From an uncultured Gammaproteobacteria bacterium (lineage in GTDB: Bacteria; Pseudomonadota; Gammaproteobacteria; UBA4575): a stretch of 34,696 nt of DNA. The notes under the pieces were generated by a model. It worked only from the letters and a program-made list of their open reading frames with translations, was not told the origin of the DNA and searched no databases. Below are positions 18,765-28,315 of the stretch, in pieces. The position numbers and the translations under genes are program-made. The stretch lies in NCBI GenBank assembly GCA_937922735.1, contig CALAJL010000012.1, forward strand, positions 1 through 34,696, given 5' to 3'. Within the stretch, counting starts at the first letter, position 1. Each line of letters begins with the position of its first letter.

Positions 18765-20014
18765 CGATCAATTTCTCCGAACACAATATCTTGCGTGCCA
18801 ATAATCGCAACTACATCAGCAAGCATATGACCACGTGACATTTCATCTAAAGCAGCTAAATGCGCAAAACCTGGCGCACGGATTTTTATACGATAAGGTT
18901 TGTTAGCACCATCCGAAACCAAATAGATCCCAAACTCACCTTTTGGATGTTCAATAGCAGAATAAACTTCGCCTTCAGGCAAACAAAATCCTTCTGTAAA
19001 TAATTTAAAATGGTGGATGAGCTCTTCCATTCCCATCTTCATTTCTCCACGAGATGGAGGAGCCATTTTATGGTTATCGACCATTACAGGGCCAGGGTTA
19101 CTTCTGAGCCAAGCAATACATTGTTTAATAATATCGTTAGATTGACGCATTTCTTCCATACGCACTAAATAACGATCATAACAATCACCATTTACACCAA
19201 TAGGAATTTTAAAATCTAACTTGCTATACGTTTCGTAAGGCTGCTTGCGACGCAAATCCCATTCAATTCCTGATCCTCGTAACATCGGCCCAGTAAACCC
19301 TAATTGCAATGCACGCTCGGGCGTAACAATACCAATATCAACTGTGCGCTGCTTCCAGATGCGGTTATCGGTTAACAGTGTTTCATACTCATCCACACAA
19401 GATGGGAAACGTTTGGTAAAATCTTCAATAAAATCCAAGAAAGAACCTGTGCGCGCTTCATTTAATGCATGCACTTCTTTCTCATCATGCCACCGCGACT
19501 CGGTATATTTAGGCATAACATCTGGCAAGTCTCGATACACACCTCCCGGACGATAATACGTTGCATGCAATCGTGCACCCGATACAGCTTCATAACAATC
19601 CATCAAGTCTTCACGTTCACGGAATGCATATAAAAATACTGTCATTGCACCAATGTCTAAAGCATGTGCGCCTAACCATAATAAGTGATTAAGAATGCGT
19701 GTAATCTCATCAAACATCACTCGTATATATTGCGCGCGTTCGGGAACTTCAATGCCAGAAAGTTTTTCAATCGACATGACATAAGCATGTTCATTACACA
19801 TCATGGATACATAATCGAGGCGATCCATATAACCGATACTTTGGTTATATGGTTTGCTTTCTGCAAGTTTTTCAGTTGCTCGATGTAACAAACCAATATG
19901 TGGATCAGCACGCTGCACCACTTCTCCATCCATTTCCAACACCAAACGTAATACACCATGCGCTGCTGGATGCTGTGGTCCAAAATTCATTGTGTAATTA
20001 CGCAAATCAGCCAT
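18761..20014 (-). CDS. nuoD: NADH-quinone oxidoreductase subunit D
   Basis: The 49-kDa-type subunit that forms the quinone site with NuoB; related to the large subunit of NiFe hydrogenases but without the metal ligands. [16 protein letters not shown] (quinone-site histidine loop) and [14 protein letters not shown] are diagnostic. The ORF track adds 18 residues upstream, but these lie inside nuoC. The ATG at 20012-20014 has AAGGA upstream and gives 417 residues, the usual size. It overlaps the nuoC stop by 8 bases (ATGGCTGA). NuoC and NuoD are not fused, unlike in enterics. Confidence 0.97.
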   Translation of the reverse strand: MADLRNYTMNFGPQHPAAHGVLRLVLEMDGEVVQRADPHIGLLHRATEKLAESKPYNQSIGYMDRLDYVSMMCNEHAYVMSIEKLSGIEVPERAQYIRVMFDEITRILNHLLWLGAHALDIGAMTVFLYAFREREDLMDCYEAVSGARLHATYYRPGGVYRDLPDVMPKYTESRWHDEKEVHALNEARTGSFLDFIEDFTKRFPSCVDEYETLLTDNRIWKQRTVDIGIVTPERALQLGFTGPMLRGSGIEWDLRRKQPYETYSKLDFKIPIGVNGDCYDRYLVRMEEMRQSNDIIKQCIAWLRSNPGPVMVDNHKMAPPSRGEMKMGMEELIHHFKLFTEGFCLPEGEVYSAIEHPKGEFGIYLVSDGANKPYRIKIRAPGFAHLAALDEMSRGHMLADVVAIIGTQDIVFGEIDR

Positions 20015-20780
20015 TTGCTGTTCCTTTTTCAGATTTATCTTCTGAAACATTTTCTGACTTACTTTCAATTTGGCTTTCTATTTGTCCATCCTCAAAACGA
20101 TGATCATCTCTAATCACTTTAGGCACATTAATTCGAGGCTCTATAGAAACCGGCTGATAAATGACGCGCTTTTGGTCTGGGTCATAACGTACTTCCACAT
20201 GGCCCACTAACGGAAAATCTTTTCGGAATGGATGCCCTGTGAATCCATAGTCTGTAAGGATGCGACGCAAATCAGGATGATTTTCAAAAACAATTCCATA
20301 AAGATCAAACGCTTCACGCTCGTACCAGTTTGCAGATGACCATAATCCTGTCACGGATGGAAGTATCGGAAGATCATTATCTTCACACAGCACTTTCACA
20401 CGCACTCTTGCATTATTGGCAACTGATAGAAGATGATAAACAACTGCATAGCGGGGACTTTCCATTTCTGAATTTTGTTTGGCATCGTCAAATGTAAAAC
20501 GGCCGAACGAAGTTTTCTCTACCCCTCTACTAAATCCTGACGAAGTAACAGAGTCTGTATTCCATTCATCAGTACCAAACTCTAAATAATCTACCCCTGC
20601 TAAATCAATTAACTGATCAAATTTAAGTTCAGGTAGACGAATTAATTCAGCTAGTACATTTAACAGTTCATCTGGATGGACAATTATATTCAACTCATCA
20701 AATTTAATTTCTAGCGACAACAAAGAAGATGCAAACACCCGTTGCAGCACAGAACTTAGTTGGTTTAGTTGATCTTGCAT
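20007..20780 (-). CDS. nuoC: NADH-quinone oxidoreductase subunit C
   Basis: The 30-kDa-type subunit of the peripheral arm, stabilising NuoD. Landmarks are [21 protein letters not shown], the signature [29 protein letters not shown] (quoted in part) and FRKDFPLVG. At 257 residues it is longer than many NuoC. A loop of about 35 residues after [10 protein letters not shown] ([14 protein letters not shown]) occurs in a subset of proteobacterial homologues as far as I recall. The last 25 residues are a Ser/Glu/Lys-rich repeat-like tail ([19 protein letters not shown]), probably disordered. Confidence 0.97.
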   Translation of the reverse strand: MQDQLNQLSSVLQRVFASSLLSLEIKFDELNIIVHPDELLNVLAELIRLPELKFDQLIDLAGVDYLEFGTDEWNTDSVTSSGFSRGVEKTSFGRFTFDDAKQNSEMESPRYAVVYHLLSVANNARVRVKVLCEDNDLPILPSVTGLWSSANWYEREAFDLYGIVFENHPDLRRILTDYGFTGHPFRKDFPLVGHVEVRYDPDQKRVIYQPVSIEPRINVPKVIRDDHRFEDGQIESQIESKSENVSEDKSEKGTANG

Positions 20781-20791
20781 AATTGAAGCAC

Positions 20792-21322
20792 TTAACGCGC
20801 AATAGTATTTGTGCGTCGAATTTTATTCTGTAATTGCAAAATGCCATATAAAAGCGCTTCCGCGGTTGGTGGGCAACCTGGCACATATACATCAACTGGA
20901 ACAATACGGTCACAACCTCTTACAACAGAATAAGAGTAATGATAATAACCACCACCATTTGCACATGAGCCCATAGAAATTACCCATTTAGGATCGGCCA
21001 TTTGGTCATAAACTTTTCGTAAAGCAGGTGCCATTTTATTTACAAGCGTTCCCGCCACTATCATTACATCTGATTGCCGTGGACTCGGTCTAAACATGAC
21101 TCCAAAGCGATCCAGATCATATCTTGAAGCACCTGCATGCATCATCTCTACAGCACAACAAGCCAATCCGAATGTCATCGGCCACATCGATCCCGTACGC
21201 GCCCAATTAATTAAATCATCAAGTTTTGTAGTAGCAAATCCTTTATCATGGAAGCCCTGGTCATGAAAACTTTGTTCAAGCGGACTCATTGAATGACTTG
21301 ATGAAGTATTGATATTTGACAT
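20792..21322 (-). CDS. nuoB: NADH-quinone oxidoreductase subunit B
   Basis: The 20-kDa-type subunit with cluster N2, the last electron donor to quinone. The ligands C55, C56 (GLACCAVEM), C120 (GSCA) and C150 (PGCPP) are all present. Core length is normal. The first 30 residues are extended and hold a small repeat, [11 protein letters not shown], absent from most homologues I know; AAAGG lies 6 bases before the ATG, supporting this start. Confidence 0.98.
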   Translation of the reverse strand: MSNINTSSSHSMSPLEQSFHDQGFHDKGFATTKLDDLINWARTGSMWPMTFGLACCAVEMMHAGASRYDLDRFGVMFRPSPRQSDVMIVAGTLVNKMAPALRKVYDQMADPKWVISMGSCANGGGYYHYSYSVVRGCDRIVPVDVYVPGCPPTAEALLYGILQLQNKIRRTNTIAR

Positions 21323-21352
21323 TACTAGCCTTTACGTTTCATTTAATTAGGT

Positions 21353-21709
21353 TTAATCCCAATCAAGTGCACCTTTTTTCCATTCGTAGATAAAACCAAT
21401 GGTTAGAATAATTAGAAAGATAGCCATCGATACAAAACCTATTAAACCTACTTCACGTATCGATACCGCCCAAGGGAATAAGAAAGCAATTTCCAAATCA
21501 AAAATAATAAACAATATAGCAACCAAGTAATATCGAACATCAAATTGCATACGTGCATCTTCAAATGCTTCAAAGCCACACTCATAGGGGGAATCTTTTG
21601 CAGCATCTGCTTTTCTTGGGCCAAGTTTTAACCCAAGCAACAATGGAATTAAACCCATAATCGAAGCAATGCCGACAAATATTAAAACTGGGAGATAGTT
21701 TTCAGTCAT
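21353..21709 (-). CDS. nuoA: NADH-quinone oxidoreductase subunit A
   Basis: First gene of the nuo operon; a 118-residue protein with three membrane helices at the junction between the arms. [23 protein letters not shown] (quoted in part: SPYECGFE) is the conserved cysteine-containing loop that lies over the quinone tunnel, and the C-terminus [12 protein letters not shown] is typical. The leader upstream is about 190 nt if the promoter at 21908-21935 is used, and contains small hairpins such as GTTCG-ATAG-CGAAC and CGAAAT/ATTTCG. Confidence 0.98.
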   Translation of the reverse strand: MTENYLPVLIFVGIASIMGLIPLLLGLKLGPRKADAAKDSPYECGFEAFEDARMQFDVRYYLVAILFIIFDLEIAFLFPWAVSIREVGLIGFVSMAIFLIILTIGFIYEWKKGALDWD

Positions 21710-21907
21710 TATAATTTCTCATTCAGATCAGCAGTGTTCGCTATCGAACGAAATCCTTACATATTTCGTGTGATCTATTTCCTCACAGACCTAAATAGAA
21801 AACCACACTTAATTATTATATTTATTTTCTTGTATTGGTCTAAGCCCATGAGCAAAGGCTTTACAGTATAACTTGTCAGAGCATTTTGAGTATCCACTTA
21901 AGAAATA

Positions 21908-21935
21908 ATTATAACGTATGCCGATAATTTGACAG
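21908..21935 (-). promoter_or_regulatory. Sigma70-type promoter of the nuo operon
   Basis: In the 313-base gap between tRNA-Leu and nuoA the minus strand has a perfect -10 TATAAT (21908-21913), 16 bases downstream of CTGTCA (21930-21935, four of six matches to TTGACA). The expected start is near 21901. The gap shows nothing else that looks like a gene. Confidence 0.5.
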
Positions 21936-22022
21936 TCTTAAGTTTGCTCACTTTGCGTACAACTTACTTGCTAGAAACTCTAGATCATAAAAATCGTACA
22001 AGGTTTAGCGATTTCAATTGTG

Positions 22023-22109
22023 TGGTGCCGATGGCCGGACTCGAACCGGCACGAGGTTGCCCTCACTAGCCCCTCAAGCTAGCGCGTCTACCAATTCCGC
22101 CACATCGGC
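22023..22109 (-). tRNA. tRNA-Leu (GAG)
   Basis: An 87-nt class II tRNA with encoded CCA. The acceptor GCCGATG pairs perfectly with CATCGGC, the D-arm has GGCGGAATTGGTAGACGC typical of leucine tRNAs, the anticodon loop TTGAGGG gives GAG, a long variable arm follows, and the T-arm reads GCCGGTTCGAGTCCGGC. It corresponds in position to E. coli leuU, next to secG. A stem-loop TTTATCCT/AGGATAAA (22127-22156) lies just upstream of its 5' end. Confidence 0.97.
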
Positions 22110-22341
22110 TGTGTGAATAAGGGTATTTTATCCTAAGGCATGCCTACCAGGATAAATTTCCCCTAATAATGATATAAAACAGGATAATCCCCCCTTAATA
22201 AATACCCAAATTGGCTTTAACTAGAAGGAGTTAGATCGACTAACTACAATATGGACAAGAATAATAGATCATGGGATCATGGATCTAATAACCGTTTATA
22301 ACCATCTATACAATTTACTTACATTTAGGGAGAACCGTAAA

Positions 22342-22437
22342 ATGGATCAAGACGAATATAAACCATTCGACATGGCTGCATTAATAGTGGGTGCAGTTAT
22401 TATTATCGCCGCTTTAGTGATGGCGTTTGTATTTTAA
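22342..22437 (+). CDS. Putative 31-residue single-span membrane protein
   Basis: Too short for the ORF track. ATG at 22342 is preceded by AGGGAG with 9-base spacing, a strong ribosome binding site. The product starts MDQDEYKPFDMAALIVGAV and ends with AALVMAFVF: ten polar, mostly acidic residues and then about 20 hydrophobic ones to the C-terminus. This predicts a tail-anchored single helix with the N-terminus probably inside. It is the only convincing plus-strand gene in the window, convergent with secG, in the 408-base gap between tRNA-Leu and secG. A CGTTTGT/ACAAACG stem (22424-22446) spans the stop codon. I could not identify a clear promoter and recognise no family. It might be an accessory subunit of a membrane complex, but that is a guess. 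Confidence 0.65.
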   Translation: MDQDEYKPFDMAALIVGAVIIIAALVMAFVF

Positions 22438-22517
22438 AAACAAACGTCTCGCTAGATTTTCTATAAAATATTCTGTATATAGATAGAAAACAATAACTTA
22501 CCAGTTTCTACTCGAAT

Positions 22518-23018
22518 TTACTCTGGCACATCATCTGGCGATATAGTATCCAGAGTGCTATCAACTTTATCTTTAACTGAATCCATGCTGTCTTGAATAT
22601 CGTCTAGTGATTCTTTCATGGCAGCATCATCCGTTTCAGTGTCCACCGGCATATCATTTCCAACATCCATATCTTCACTAGGAACATCCGAACCTGAAAC
22701 TTCATCGATTTCTGGTATATCGGTAGTAACGTTCATTTCAGTTTGATCAAGATTATCAATCACACTCTCAGCCGTTGGCCGATTACTCGCCAAATATGCA
22801 AGTGTTAAACTATTTAGGAAAAATAAGGTTGCAAGAATTGCAGTTAAGCGCGTCAAAAAAGATGCAGACCCTTTAGATCCAAACACGGTACCCGAAGCTC
22901 CACTTCCAAAAGCTGCACCGACATCAGCACCTTTACCATGTTGAATAAGAATTAACCCAATGATGCCAATGGCAAGCAACACATCGATGGCGACTAAGAT
23001 GCTATATAAAGTATTCAT
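22518..23018 (-). CDS. secG: Preprotein translocase subunit SecG, with long acidic tail
   Basis: The N-terminal 80 residues are ordinary SecG: a first membrane helix (LYSILVAIDVLLAIGIIGLILIQ, quoted in part: LLAIGIIGLILIQ), the loop HGKGADVGAAFGSGASGTVFG and a second helix ending LTLAYLAS. It is an accessory subunit of the SecYEG export channel. The remaining 85 or so residues are unusual: I count 28 Asp/Glu against 3 Lys and no Arg, with repeated D-S-M-D / D-D-I-Q-D-type units and a likely helical end. Total length is 166, while E. coli SecG is 110. The gene lies 52 bases after tpiA, as in pseudomonads. Confidence 0.95.
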   Translation of the reverse strand: MNTLYSILVAIDVLLAIGIIGLILIQHGKGADVGAAFGSGASGTVFGSKGSASFLTRLTAILATLFFLNSLTLAYLASNRPTAESVIDNLDQTEMNVTTDIPEIDEVSGSDVPSEDMDVGNDMPVDTETDDAAMKESLDDIQDSMDSVKDKVDSTLDTISPDDVPE

Positions 23019-23070
23019 GTATAAAAATTATCTATTTAATGTTTGTTGAATGTACAGACAAGAAGTTGTC

Positions 23071-23823
23071 CTAATTTGCAGCAAGCGCAATACCTATAAA
23101 ATCTTCTGCTTTTAATGCTGCTCCACCTATTAGACCACCATCAATATCGGGCTGTTGTAACAGCTCTTTTGCATTTTCTGGCTTCATGCTGCCACCATAA
23201 AGAATTCGCATATTAGCCGCAATATCTTTATTTTGCGCATCTAACGTAAGTCTTATCTCCTCATGCACCTCTTGTGCTTGAGTTGGGCTGGCTACTTTAC
23301 CCGTTCCAATCGCCCAAACCGGCTCATAGGCAATTACTGCATTTTTAAATGCTTCAATTCCAAATAAGTCGAGCACAGCATTGATTTGCTTGGATATAAC
23401 GACTTCAGTATGGCCATCTTCGCGCTCTTGAAGAGTTTCACCAACACATAGTATTGGGGTCAACCTGTTTTTTACCACGTGGGCAAACTTTGTAGCTACT
23501 TTCTCGTTAGTATCGCCATAGATATGTCGGCGCTCAGAATGCCCAATAATGACATACTTACATGCAAACTCTTTCACCATTGCTGCAGCCACTTCACCTG
23601 TATAGGCACCATTTTCTTGGTCAGAACAATCTTGTGCGCCTAATGATATACCCGAACCATCCAGTAATGTTTGCACATGAGAAAGATAAATATAGGGAGG
23701 ACATACAGCAAGCTCAGCATTTTTAACCGAAGATAGTTGCTCTCTAATACCTGAAACCAGCTCAGAAATACTGCTCAATGAACCATTTAATTTCCAATTA
23801 CCTGCTACGAGTGATTGACGCAT
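23071..23823 (-). CDS. tpiA: Triosephosphate isomerase
   Basis: Interconverts dihydroxyacetone phosphate and glyceraldehyde 3-phosphate. The 250-residue protein has the full catalytic set: K11 in GNWKLNGS, H95 in IIGHSERR and E167 in AYEPVWAIGTG, with the phosphate loop YGGSMKPENA and GGLIGGAAL near the end. The start follows the family (MRxxLVxGNWK), but the 15 bases before it (AATAACACTATTATAT) have no Shine-Dalgarno sequence. A GC-rich imperfect hairpin lies in the 120-base gap to glmM (about 23853-23881). It may depend on read-through from glmM. Confidence 0.98.
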   Translation of the reverse strand: MRQSLVAGNWKLNGSLSSISELVSGIREQLSSVKNAELAVCPPYIYLSHVQTLLDGSGISLGAQDCSDQENGAYTGEVAAAMVKEFACKYVIIGHSERRHIYGDTNEKVATKFAHVVKNRLTPILCVGETLQEREDGHTEVVISKQINAVLDLFGIEAFKNAVIAYEPVWAIGTGKVASPTQAQEVHEEIRLTLDAQNKDIAANMRILYGGSMKPENAKELLQQPDIDGGLIGGAALKAEDFIGIALAAN

Positions 23824-23943
23824 ATATAATAGTGTTATTAGTCAGAATATGAAGGCGCGCAGCTTACCGAGGCTAGGCGCGTTAGGCAAATACTATATTA
23901 TTATTTTAAACCTGATCAGATAGGAATACACAGGATGACCAGC

Positions 23944-25278
23944 TTAACAAGCCGCAGTAACGCTGTCCGCAATCTGTTGGGCTAATTTGTGTACTTTTGG
24001 TGAATCCATCCCCTCCACCATCACCCGAACTAAAGGTTCTGTTCCTGAAGGCCGAAGCAGCACTCTACCGGAATCAGCGAGATCAGATTCTGCAGCTCTG
24101 ACAGCTTCTTGTATCTGAGGCGAATTATCTAAATCAAGCTTGTCTTGAATCGGTACATTTATGAGTACCTGAGGATACTTATTCATCCCAGCTATTGCAT
24201 CTCGCAAACTAATCTGCTGGTTAACCAATACTTGTAAAACTTGCAATGCCGAAACAATTGCGTCACCTGTTGTCGTTCGATCTAAACAAATTATATGTCC
24301 AGAAGATTCTCCACCGATTGTCCAAGAACGATCTTTAAGCATCTCCATAACATATCGATCACCCACATTCGCTCGACCAAATTCAATATCCTGTGCACGA
24401 AGCGCATGCTCAAGACCTAGATTACTCATCAGTGTACCAACCACACCACCATCTAAAAGATTCTCTTTCTTTCGTGCATTGGCAATAACATACAAAAGCT
24501 CATCTCCATCCACGATAGCTCCCGTATCATCCACCATAATCAAACGGTCGCCATCTCCATCTATTGCAATACCAAGATCAGCATGATGCTCAATAACTGC
24601 CATGCGCAACTCTTTTGGATTGGTGGCACCACAATTATCATTAATGTTTACACCGTTCGGTTTCGAAGAAAGACTAATAACCTCTGCGCCCAATTCTGAA
24701 AATACATTAGGTGCAATATGATAAGTAGCACCATGTGCACAATCGACTACTAGCTTTAAACCGTTTAACTTAATGCGCGTTGGAATTGTACTTTTACAAA
24801 ACTCAATATAACGACCTGCAGCATCGGTTATACGCTCTACTTTACCAAGCTTATCTGATGCAACGACTTTTAATGGCTTGCTCAGTTGCTCTTCAATTTC
24901 TAACTCAATTGAATCGGGTAGTTTTTTCCCTTCTGAAGAAAAAAACTTAACACCATTATCGTAATACGGATTATGAGAAGCGCTAATGACAATTCCTGCA
25001 GCCGCGCGCAAAGTACGTGTTAAATACGCCACCGCAGGTGTTGGCATGGGGCCCAGTAAACGCGCATTGACCCCTGCAGCAGACAACCCTGCCTCTAATA
25101 CAGACTCAAACATGTAGCCTGATATCCGAGTATCTTTACCGATTAATACCAAATCATTATCTTCACTACACAAAACTTGTCCTACCGCCCAGCCGAGTTT
25201 CAATACAAACTCAGGTGTCATCACGCCATCACCTACGCGACCACGTATACCATCTGTACCAAAGTATTTTCGTTCCAT
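23944..25278 (-). CDS. glmM: Phosphoglucosamine mutase
   Basis: Converts glucosamine 6-phosphate to glucosamine 1-phosphate for peptidoglycan and LPS precursors. The 444 residues match the family length. FGTDGIRG is near the start, the phosphoserine loop is [15 protein letters not shown] with S101, the metal loop is IDGDGDRL, and the C-terminal phosphate-binding loop is [15 protein letters not shown]. In many gammaproteobacteria folP lies between ftsH and glmM; here a 190-base non-coding stretch takes its place. Confidence 0.98.
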   Translation of the reverse strand: MERKYFGTDGIRGRVGDGVMTPEFVLKLGWAVGQVLCSEDNDLVLIGKDTRISGYMFESVLEAGLSAAGVNARLLGPMPTPAVAYLTRTLRAAAGIVISASHNPYYDNGVKFFSSEGKKLPDSIELEIEEQLSKPLKVVASDKLGKVERITDAAGRYIEFCKSTIPTRIKLNGLKLVVDCAHGATYHIAPNVFSELGAEVISLSSKPNGVNINDNCGATNPKELRMAVIEHHADLGIAIDGDGDRLIMVDDTGAIVDGDELLYVIANARKKENLLDGGVVGTLMSNLGLEHALRAQDIEFGRANVGDRYVMEMLKDRSWTIGGESSGHIICLDRTTTGDAIVSALQVLQVLVNQQISLRDAIAGMNKYPQVLINVPIQDKLDLDNSPQIQEAVRAAESDLADSGRVLLRPSGTEPLVRVMVEGMDSPKVHKLAQQIADSVTAAC

Positions 25279-25344
25279 AAATCTAAAGCCAACTCATTAT
25301 TTAATAGTAGATTTTATAACCTATCGCATAAAAAAGTACGTTGA

Positions 25345-25384
25345 TTTGCATGCAAATGCGACAAAATCACGCATTTGCGTGATT
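25345..25384 (-). terminator. Overlapping alternative hairpins between ftsH and glmM, probable terminator
   Basis: The stem AATCACGC-ATTT-GCGTGATT (25365-25384) is followed on the minus strand by TTTTG, making it the better terminator candidate for ftsH. A competing stem AAATGCG/CGCATTT (25354-25360 with 25370-25376) uses the same bases, so only one can form. A 14-base palindrome ATTTGCATGCAAAT (25345-25358) overlaps the second. It ends about 65 bases before the glmM start. Confidence 0.5.
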
Positions 25385-25417
25385 GTAACGGCATTTTTCA
25401 TTAGGTTTACGAGGAAA

Positions 25418-25451
25418 CTTAAGAAGCGACTAGTATTAGTCACTTCTTAAG
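25418..25451 (-). terminator. Long hairpin directly after ftsH
   Basis: A 14-bp stem with one C/A mismatch, CTTAAGAAG-c-GACTA / TAGTC-a-CTTCTTAAG with a 4-base loop, begins 18 bases after the ftsH stop codon. The minus strand continues TTTCCTC, so the U-tract is poor. It could be a terminator or an mRNA 3'-end stabiliser. Confidence 0.5.
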
Positions 25452-25468
25452 CGTTTGAATTGCTCTAC

Positions 25469-27400
25469 TCAGTGCTCACCAGCAGGGCCACCAATTGGGC
25501 CAGATTCTTTCGATGTATCATCCCGTGAAGTGGGTGCTGCACTACCTGAATCGGGTTTATTATCATCATCCATCCAATCTTTTGGTGGACTAGGCACTTT
25601 GCCTTCCATGATTTCATCTATTTGATCTTTATCAATCGTTTCATATTTCACTAACGCTTCAGCCATGGTGTGTAACTTATCCATGTTCTCATTTAGAAGT
25701 TTTTCTGCTCGCTCATAATTCGTATCAATGATACGTCGAATCTCTAGATCGATAGAGTTTGCAGTGTCATCCGAAACTGATTTGTGCTGCGTTACAGAGT
25801 GACCCAAGAAAACTTCACCATCATCTTCACCATATGAAAGTGGACCCATTTTTTCAGACAAGCCCCATCGGGTAACCATCGCGCGTGCGATTTCAGTCGC
25901 TCTTTCAATATCATTCGAAGCACCCGTGGTGACACGGTCAGCTCCTAATGTAATCTCTTCAGCAATTCGGCCACCAAATAAAGTGGAAATCTGGCTTTCT
26001 AAACGTTGTTTGCTGTGACTATAACGATCCTCTTCTGGCAGAAACATAGTTACACCGAGTGCTCGACCACGTGGAATTATCGTTACCTTATAAACAGGAT
26101 CATGATCAGGCACTAAACGACCTACAATCGCATGGCCAGCTTCATGATAAGCTGTATTTTTCTTTTCTTCTTCGTCCATCACCATGGACTTGCGTTCCGC
26201 ACCCATCAAAATCTTGTCTTTAGCTTTCTCAAACTCATTCATGTCGACTGTGCGTTTGTTCGCACGTGCTGCAAACAATGCAGCCTCATTTACTAAGTTC
26301 GCTAAATCAGCACCCGAAAATCCAGGTGTACCACGCGCAATGTAATCTGGACGCACATCTTTACCCATTGGTACTTTACGCATATGCACCTTAAGAATTT
26401 GCTCCCTACCTCGAATATCTGGAAGAGGCACAGTAACTTGACGATCGAATCTACCCGGGCGGAGCAACGCAGGATCTAAAACATCAGGACGGTTAGTTGC
26501 TGCAATAACAATTACACCCTCACTACCTTCAAACCCATCCATTTCAACAAGCAATTGGTTAAGTGTTTGTTCGCGCTCATCATGACCGCCACCAAGACCT
26601 GCACCACGATGCCGACCTACCGCATCAATTTCATCAATAAAAATAATACATGGTGAATGCTTTTTTGCTTGCGCAAACATATCACGCACACGTGACGCAC
26701 CTACACCTACAAACATTTCAACAAAGTCTGAACCAGAGATAGTAAAGAATGGCACTTTAGCTTCGCCAGCAATGGCCTTCGCTAACAATGTTTTACCTGT
26801 GCCAGGCGAACCAACCATTAACACACCACGCGGAATTTTTCCGCCTAGCTTTTGAAACTTACCAGGATCACGCAAAAATTCTACAAGCTCTGAAACTTCA
26901 TCTTTGGCTTCTTCAACACCTGCCACATCAGCAAATGTAACTTTTATTTGGTCTTCACCCATTAAACGCGCTTTGCTCTTACCAAATGACATGGCACCAC
27001 GTCCGCCGCCGCCACCTTGCATTTGACGCATGAAGAAAATCCATACACCAATGAGCAACAACATTGGGAACCAGCTGATTAGAATATCTAGAAGTAATGA
27101 GCGAGATTTTGCTTCGCCCGCTTCGACAGCAACATCGTATTTAAGTAATGTATCTAATAATTTAGCATCGCCAGGACTATTAGTTTCAAACTTCTCATTG
27201 TTATCAAACACACCTGAAATCTGACGATTATCAGGACTAATCATTACTGACTGAACACTACCTGACTCAACTTTTTCAAGAAATTCTGAGTAAGAAAGTT
27301 GGCCCGCAGTTTCTGGGCGTGGCGCAAAGTTATTGAAAACAGTCATCAATACCACTGCTATAACAGCCCAAAGCAATAAATTTTTTACCATGTCGTTCAA
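25469..27400 (-). CDS. ftsH: ATP-dependent zinc metalloprotease FtsH
   Basis: Membrane-bound AAA+ protease that degrades unassembled membrane proteins and regulators. Domains in order: helix 1 (about 6-23), a periplasmic domain to about 100, helix 2 (about 103-125), the Gly-rich linker [10 protein letters not shown], the AAA module with Walker A GSPGTGKT (197-204; Ser replaces the common Pro) and Walker [11 protein letters not shown], an SRH with RPGRFDR, and the zinc site HEAGH (419-423). At 643 residues it is of normal length. The start is a TTG, supported by AGAGG 8 bases before it and by the MNDM-like start of homologues; ATG at residue 4 is the alternative. It follows rlmE by 51 bases, the classic pair. 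Confidence 0.98.
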   Translation of the reverse strand: MNDMVKNLLLWAVIAVVLMTVFNNFAPRPETAGQLSYSEFLEKVESGSVQSVMISPDNRQISGVFDNNEKFETNSPGDAKLLDTLLKYDVAVEAGEAKSRSLLLDILISWFPMLLLIGVWIFFMRQMQGGGGGRGAMSFGKSKARLMGEDQIKVTFADVAGVEEAKDEVSELVEFLRDPGKFQKLGGKIPRGVLMVGSPGTGKTLLAKAIAGEAKVPFFTISGSDFVEMFVGVGASRVRDMFAQAKKHSPCIIFIDEIDAVGRHRGAGLGGGHDEREQTLNQLLVEMDGFEGSEGVIVIAATNRPDVLDPALLRPGRFDRQVTVPLPDIRGREQILKVHMRKVPMGKDVRPDYIARGTPGFSGADLANLVNEAALFAARANKRTVDMNEFEKAKDKILMGAERKSMVMDEEEKKNTAYHEAGHAIVGRLVPDHDPVYKVTIIPRGRALGVTMFLPEEDRYSHSKQRLESQISTLFGGRIAEEITLGADRVTTGASNDIERATEIARAMVTRWGLSEKMGPLSYGEDDGEVFLGHSVTQHKSVSDDTANSIDLEIRRIIDTNYERAEKLLNENMDKLHTMAEALVKYETIDKDQIDEIMEGKVPSPPKDWMDDDNKPDSGSAAPTSRDDTSKESGPIGGPAGEH

Positions 27401-27451
27401 AAAGCTAACCTCTTACTTATATTTCAAATACTTAAACGAAAAATTACCTTA

Positions 27452-28060
27452 CTATAACTTAATATGAGTGGCCAGGGCATACACCTCACGGCTACGTGCC
27501 CTGGACGCGTCTGGCTTACGAATCAATACCTTACTAAATTTTGACCGTAACATTTTTACATAATCATCGAACCCAACACCTTGAAACAATTTAACAATCA
27601 GACCGCCGTCAGGTGCTAATACTTCAATACTAAACTCAGCGGCTAATTCTGCAAGATAGATGGCCTTTGGCTGATCAACACTACTGATACCACTAATATT
27701 GGGGGCCATATCACTCATTACAAGGTCTATCGGACTTTGACCTACCAATTCTCTCAAAGATTCATATATATTTTGTTCAGTGAAGTCACCTTTTATGAAG
27801 TCCACATTATTAATGCTGTCCATGTCCAATACATCGATGGCGATCATTTTGCCTGATTTACCTACTTTCTTTGCGACGTACTGACTCCATCCTCCAGGCG
27901 CCGCACCTAAATCAACGACATTCATTCCTTGTCGAATGAGATTATATTTTTTATCAATCTCCTCTAACTTATACACCGCACGTGAACGCCAACCTTCTTT
28001 TATTGCGCGTTTAACAAACGGATCTTCATTATGCTCTTTTAACCAGGCTTTACTTTTCAT
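27452..28060 (-). CDS. rlmE: 23S rRNA (uridine-2'-O-)-methyltransferase RlmE (FtsJ/RrmJ)
   Basis: SAM-dependent methyltransferase that modifies U2552 in the A-loop of 23S rRNA on the 50S subunit. The 202 residues include the N-terminal FVKRAIKEGWRSRAVYKLEEID with the first catalytic lysine, the SAM motif VVDLGAAPGGWSQ, the aspartate in SDMAPNISG, the lysine in IVKLFQG and the final glutamate in SREVYALA, completing the K-D-K-E tetrad. It stands upstream of ftsH as in E. coli. The small yhbY gene often found divergent to it is not present in the gap before it. Confidence 0.98.
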   Translation of the reverse strand: MKSKAWLKEHNEDPFVKRAIKEGWRSRAVYKLEEIDKKYNLIRQGMNVVDLGAAPGGWSQYVAKKVGKSGKMIAIDVLDMDSINNVDFIKGDFTEQNIYESLRELVGQSPIDLVMSDMAPNISGISSVDQPKAIYLAELAAEFSIEVLAPDGGLIVKLFQGVGFDDYVKMLRSKFSKVLIRKPDASRARSREVYALATHIKL

Positions 28061-28280
28061 ATAAAATTATCAGAGCAAACGAATAAACATATTGATACGA
28101 GAAATATAAAAGACGTTTTAATATCTCATCATACTTACGAACAAAGCACGAAAATTATAGAGACAAACGATAGTACATGGATAAAGGAAACATTGGCCAA
28201 TATGCTTAATGCGAAATTTGCATTCGGTACATCACACACTCATCACAACAAACATATCGCAGAGAATAAAAGATATTTTT

Positions 28281-28303
28281 TTAAAAAAAGCATTTGGAGC
28301 TTT
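28281..28303 (-). terminator. Weak intrinsic terminator after greA
   Basis: The stem AAAGC-ATTTGGA-GCTTT (28287-28303) is short, but the minus strand continues with seven T. It begins about 13 bases after the greA stop. The rest of the 255-base gap to rlmE (28061-28315) shows no gene on either strand, only a -10-like TATAAT on the minus strand (28154-28159, no good -35) and the palindrome ATTGGCCAAT (28192-28201). Confidence 0.4.
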
Positions 28304-28315
28304 ATATTTTATTCT

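Noticed and set aside
21770-21850. Minus-strand 24-codon ORF in the nuo leader
   Set aside because: No Shine-Dalgarno sequence before its ATG and composition like the surrounding AT-rich non-coding DNA.
22127-22156. Hairpin TTTATCCT/AGGATAAA upstream of tRNA-Leu as secG terminator
   Set aside because: No T-run follows the stem on the minus strand (it continues ATACCC).
22251-22301. Plus-strand 16-codon ORF (MDKNNRSWDHGSNNRL) upstream of the small membrane gene
   Set aside because: The nearest AAGGAG lies 20 bases from the ATG, too far; I see no other support.
23824-23834. Leaderless start for tpiA from a TATTAT box just before the ATG
   Set aside because: The box ends only two bases before the ATG, so transcription would start inside the gene. 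The lack of a ribosome binding site is noted in the gene entry only.
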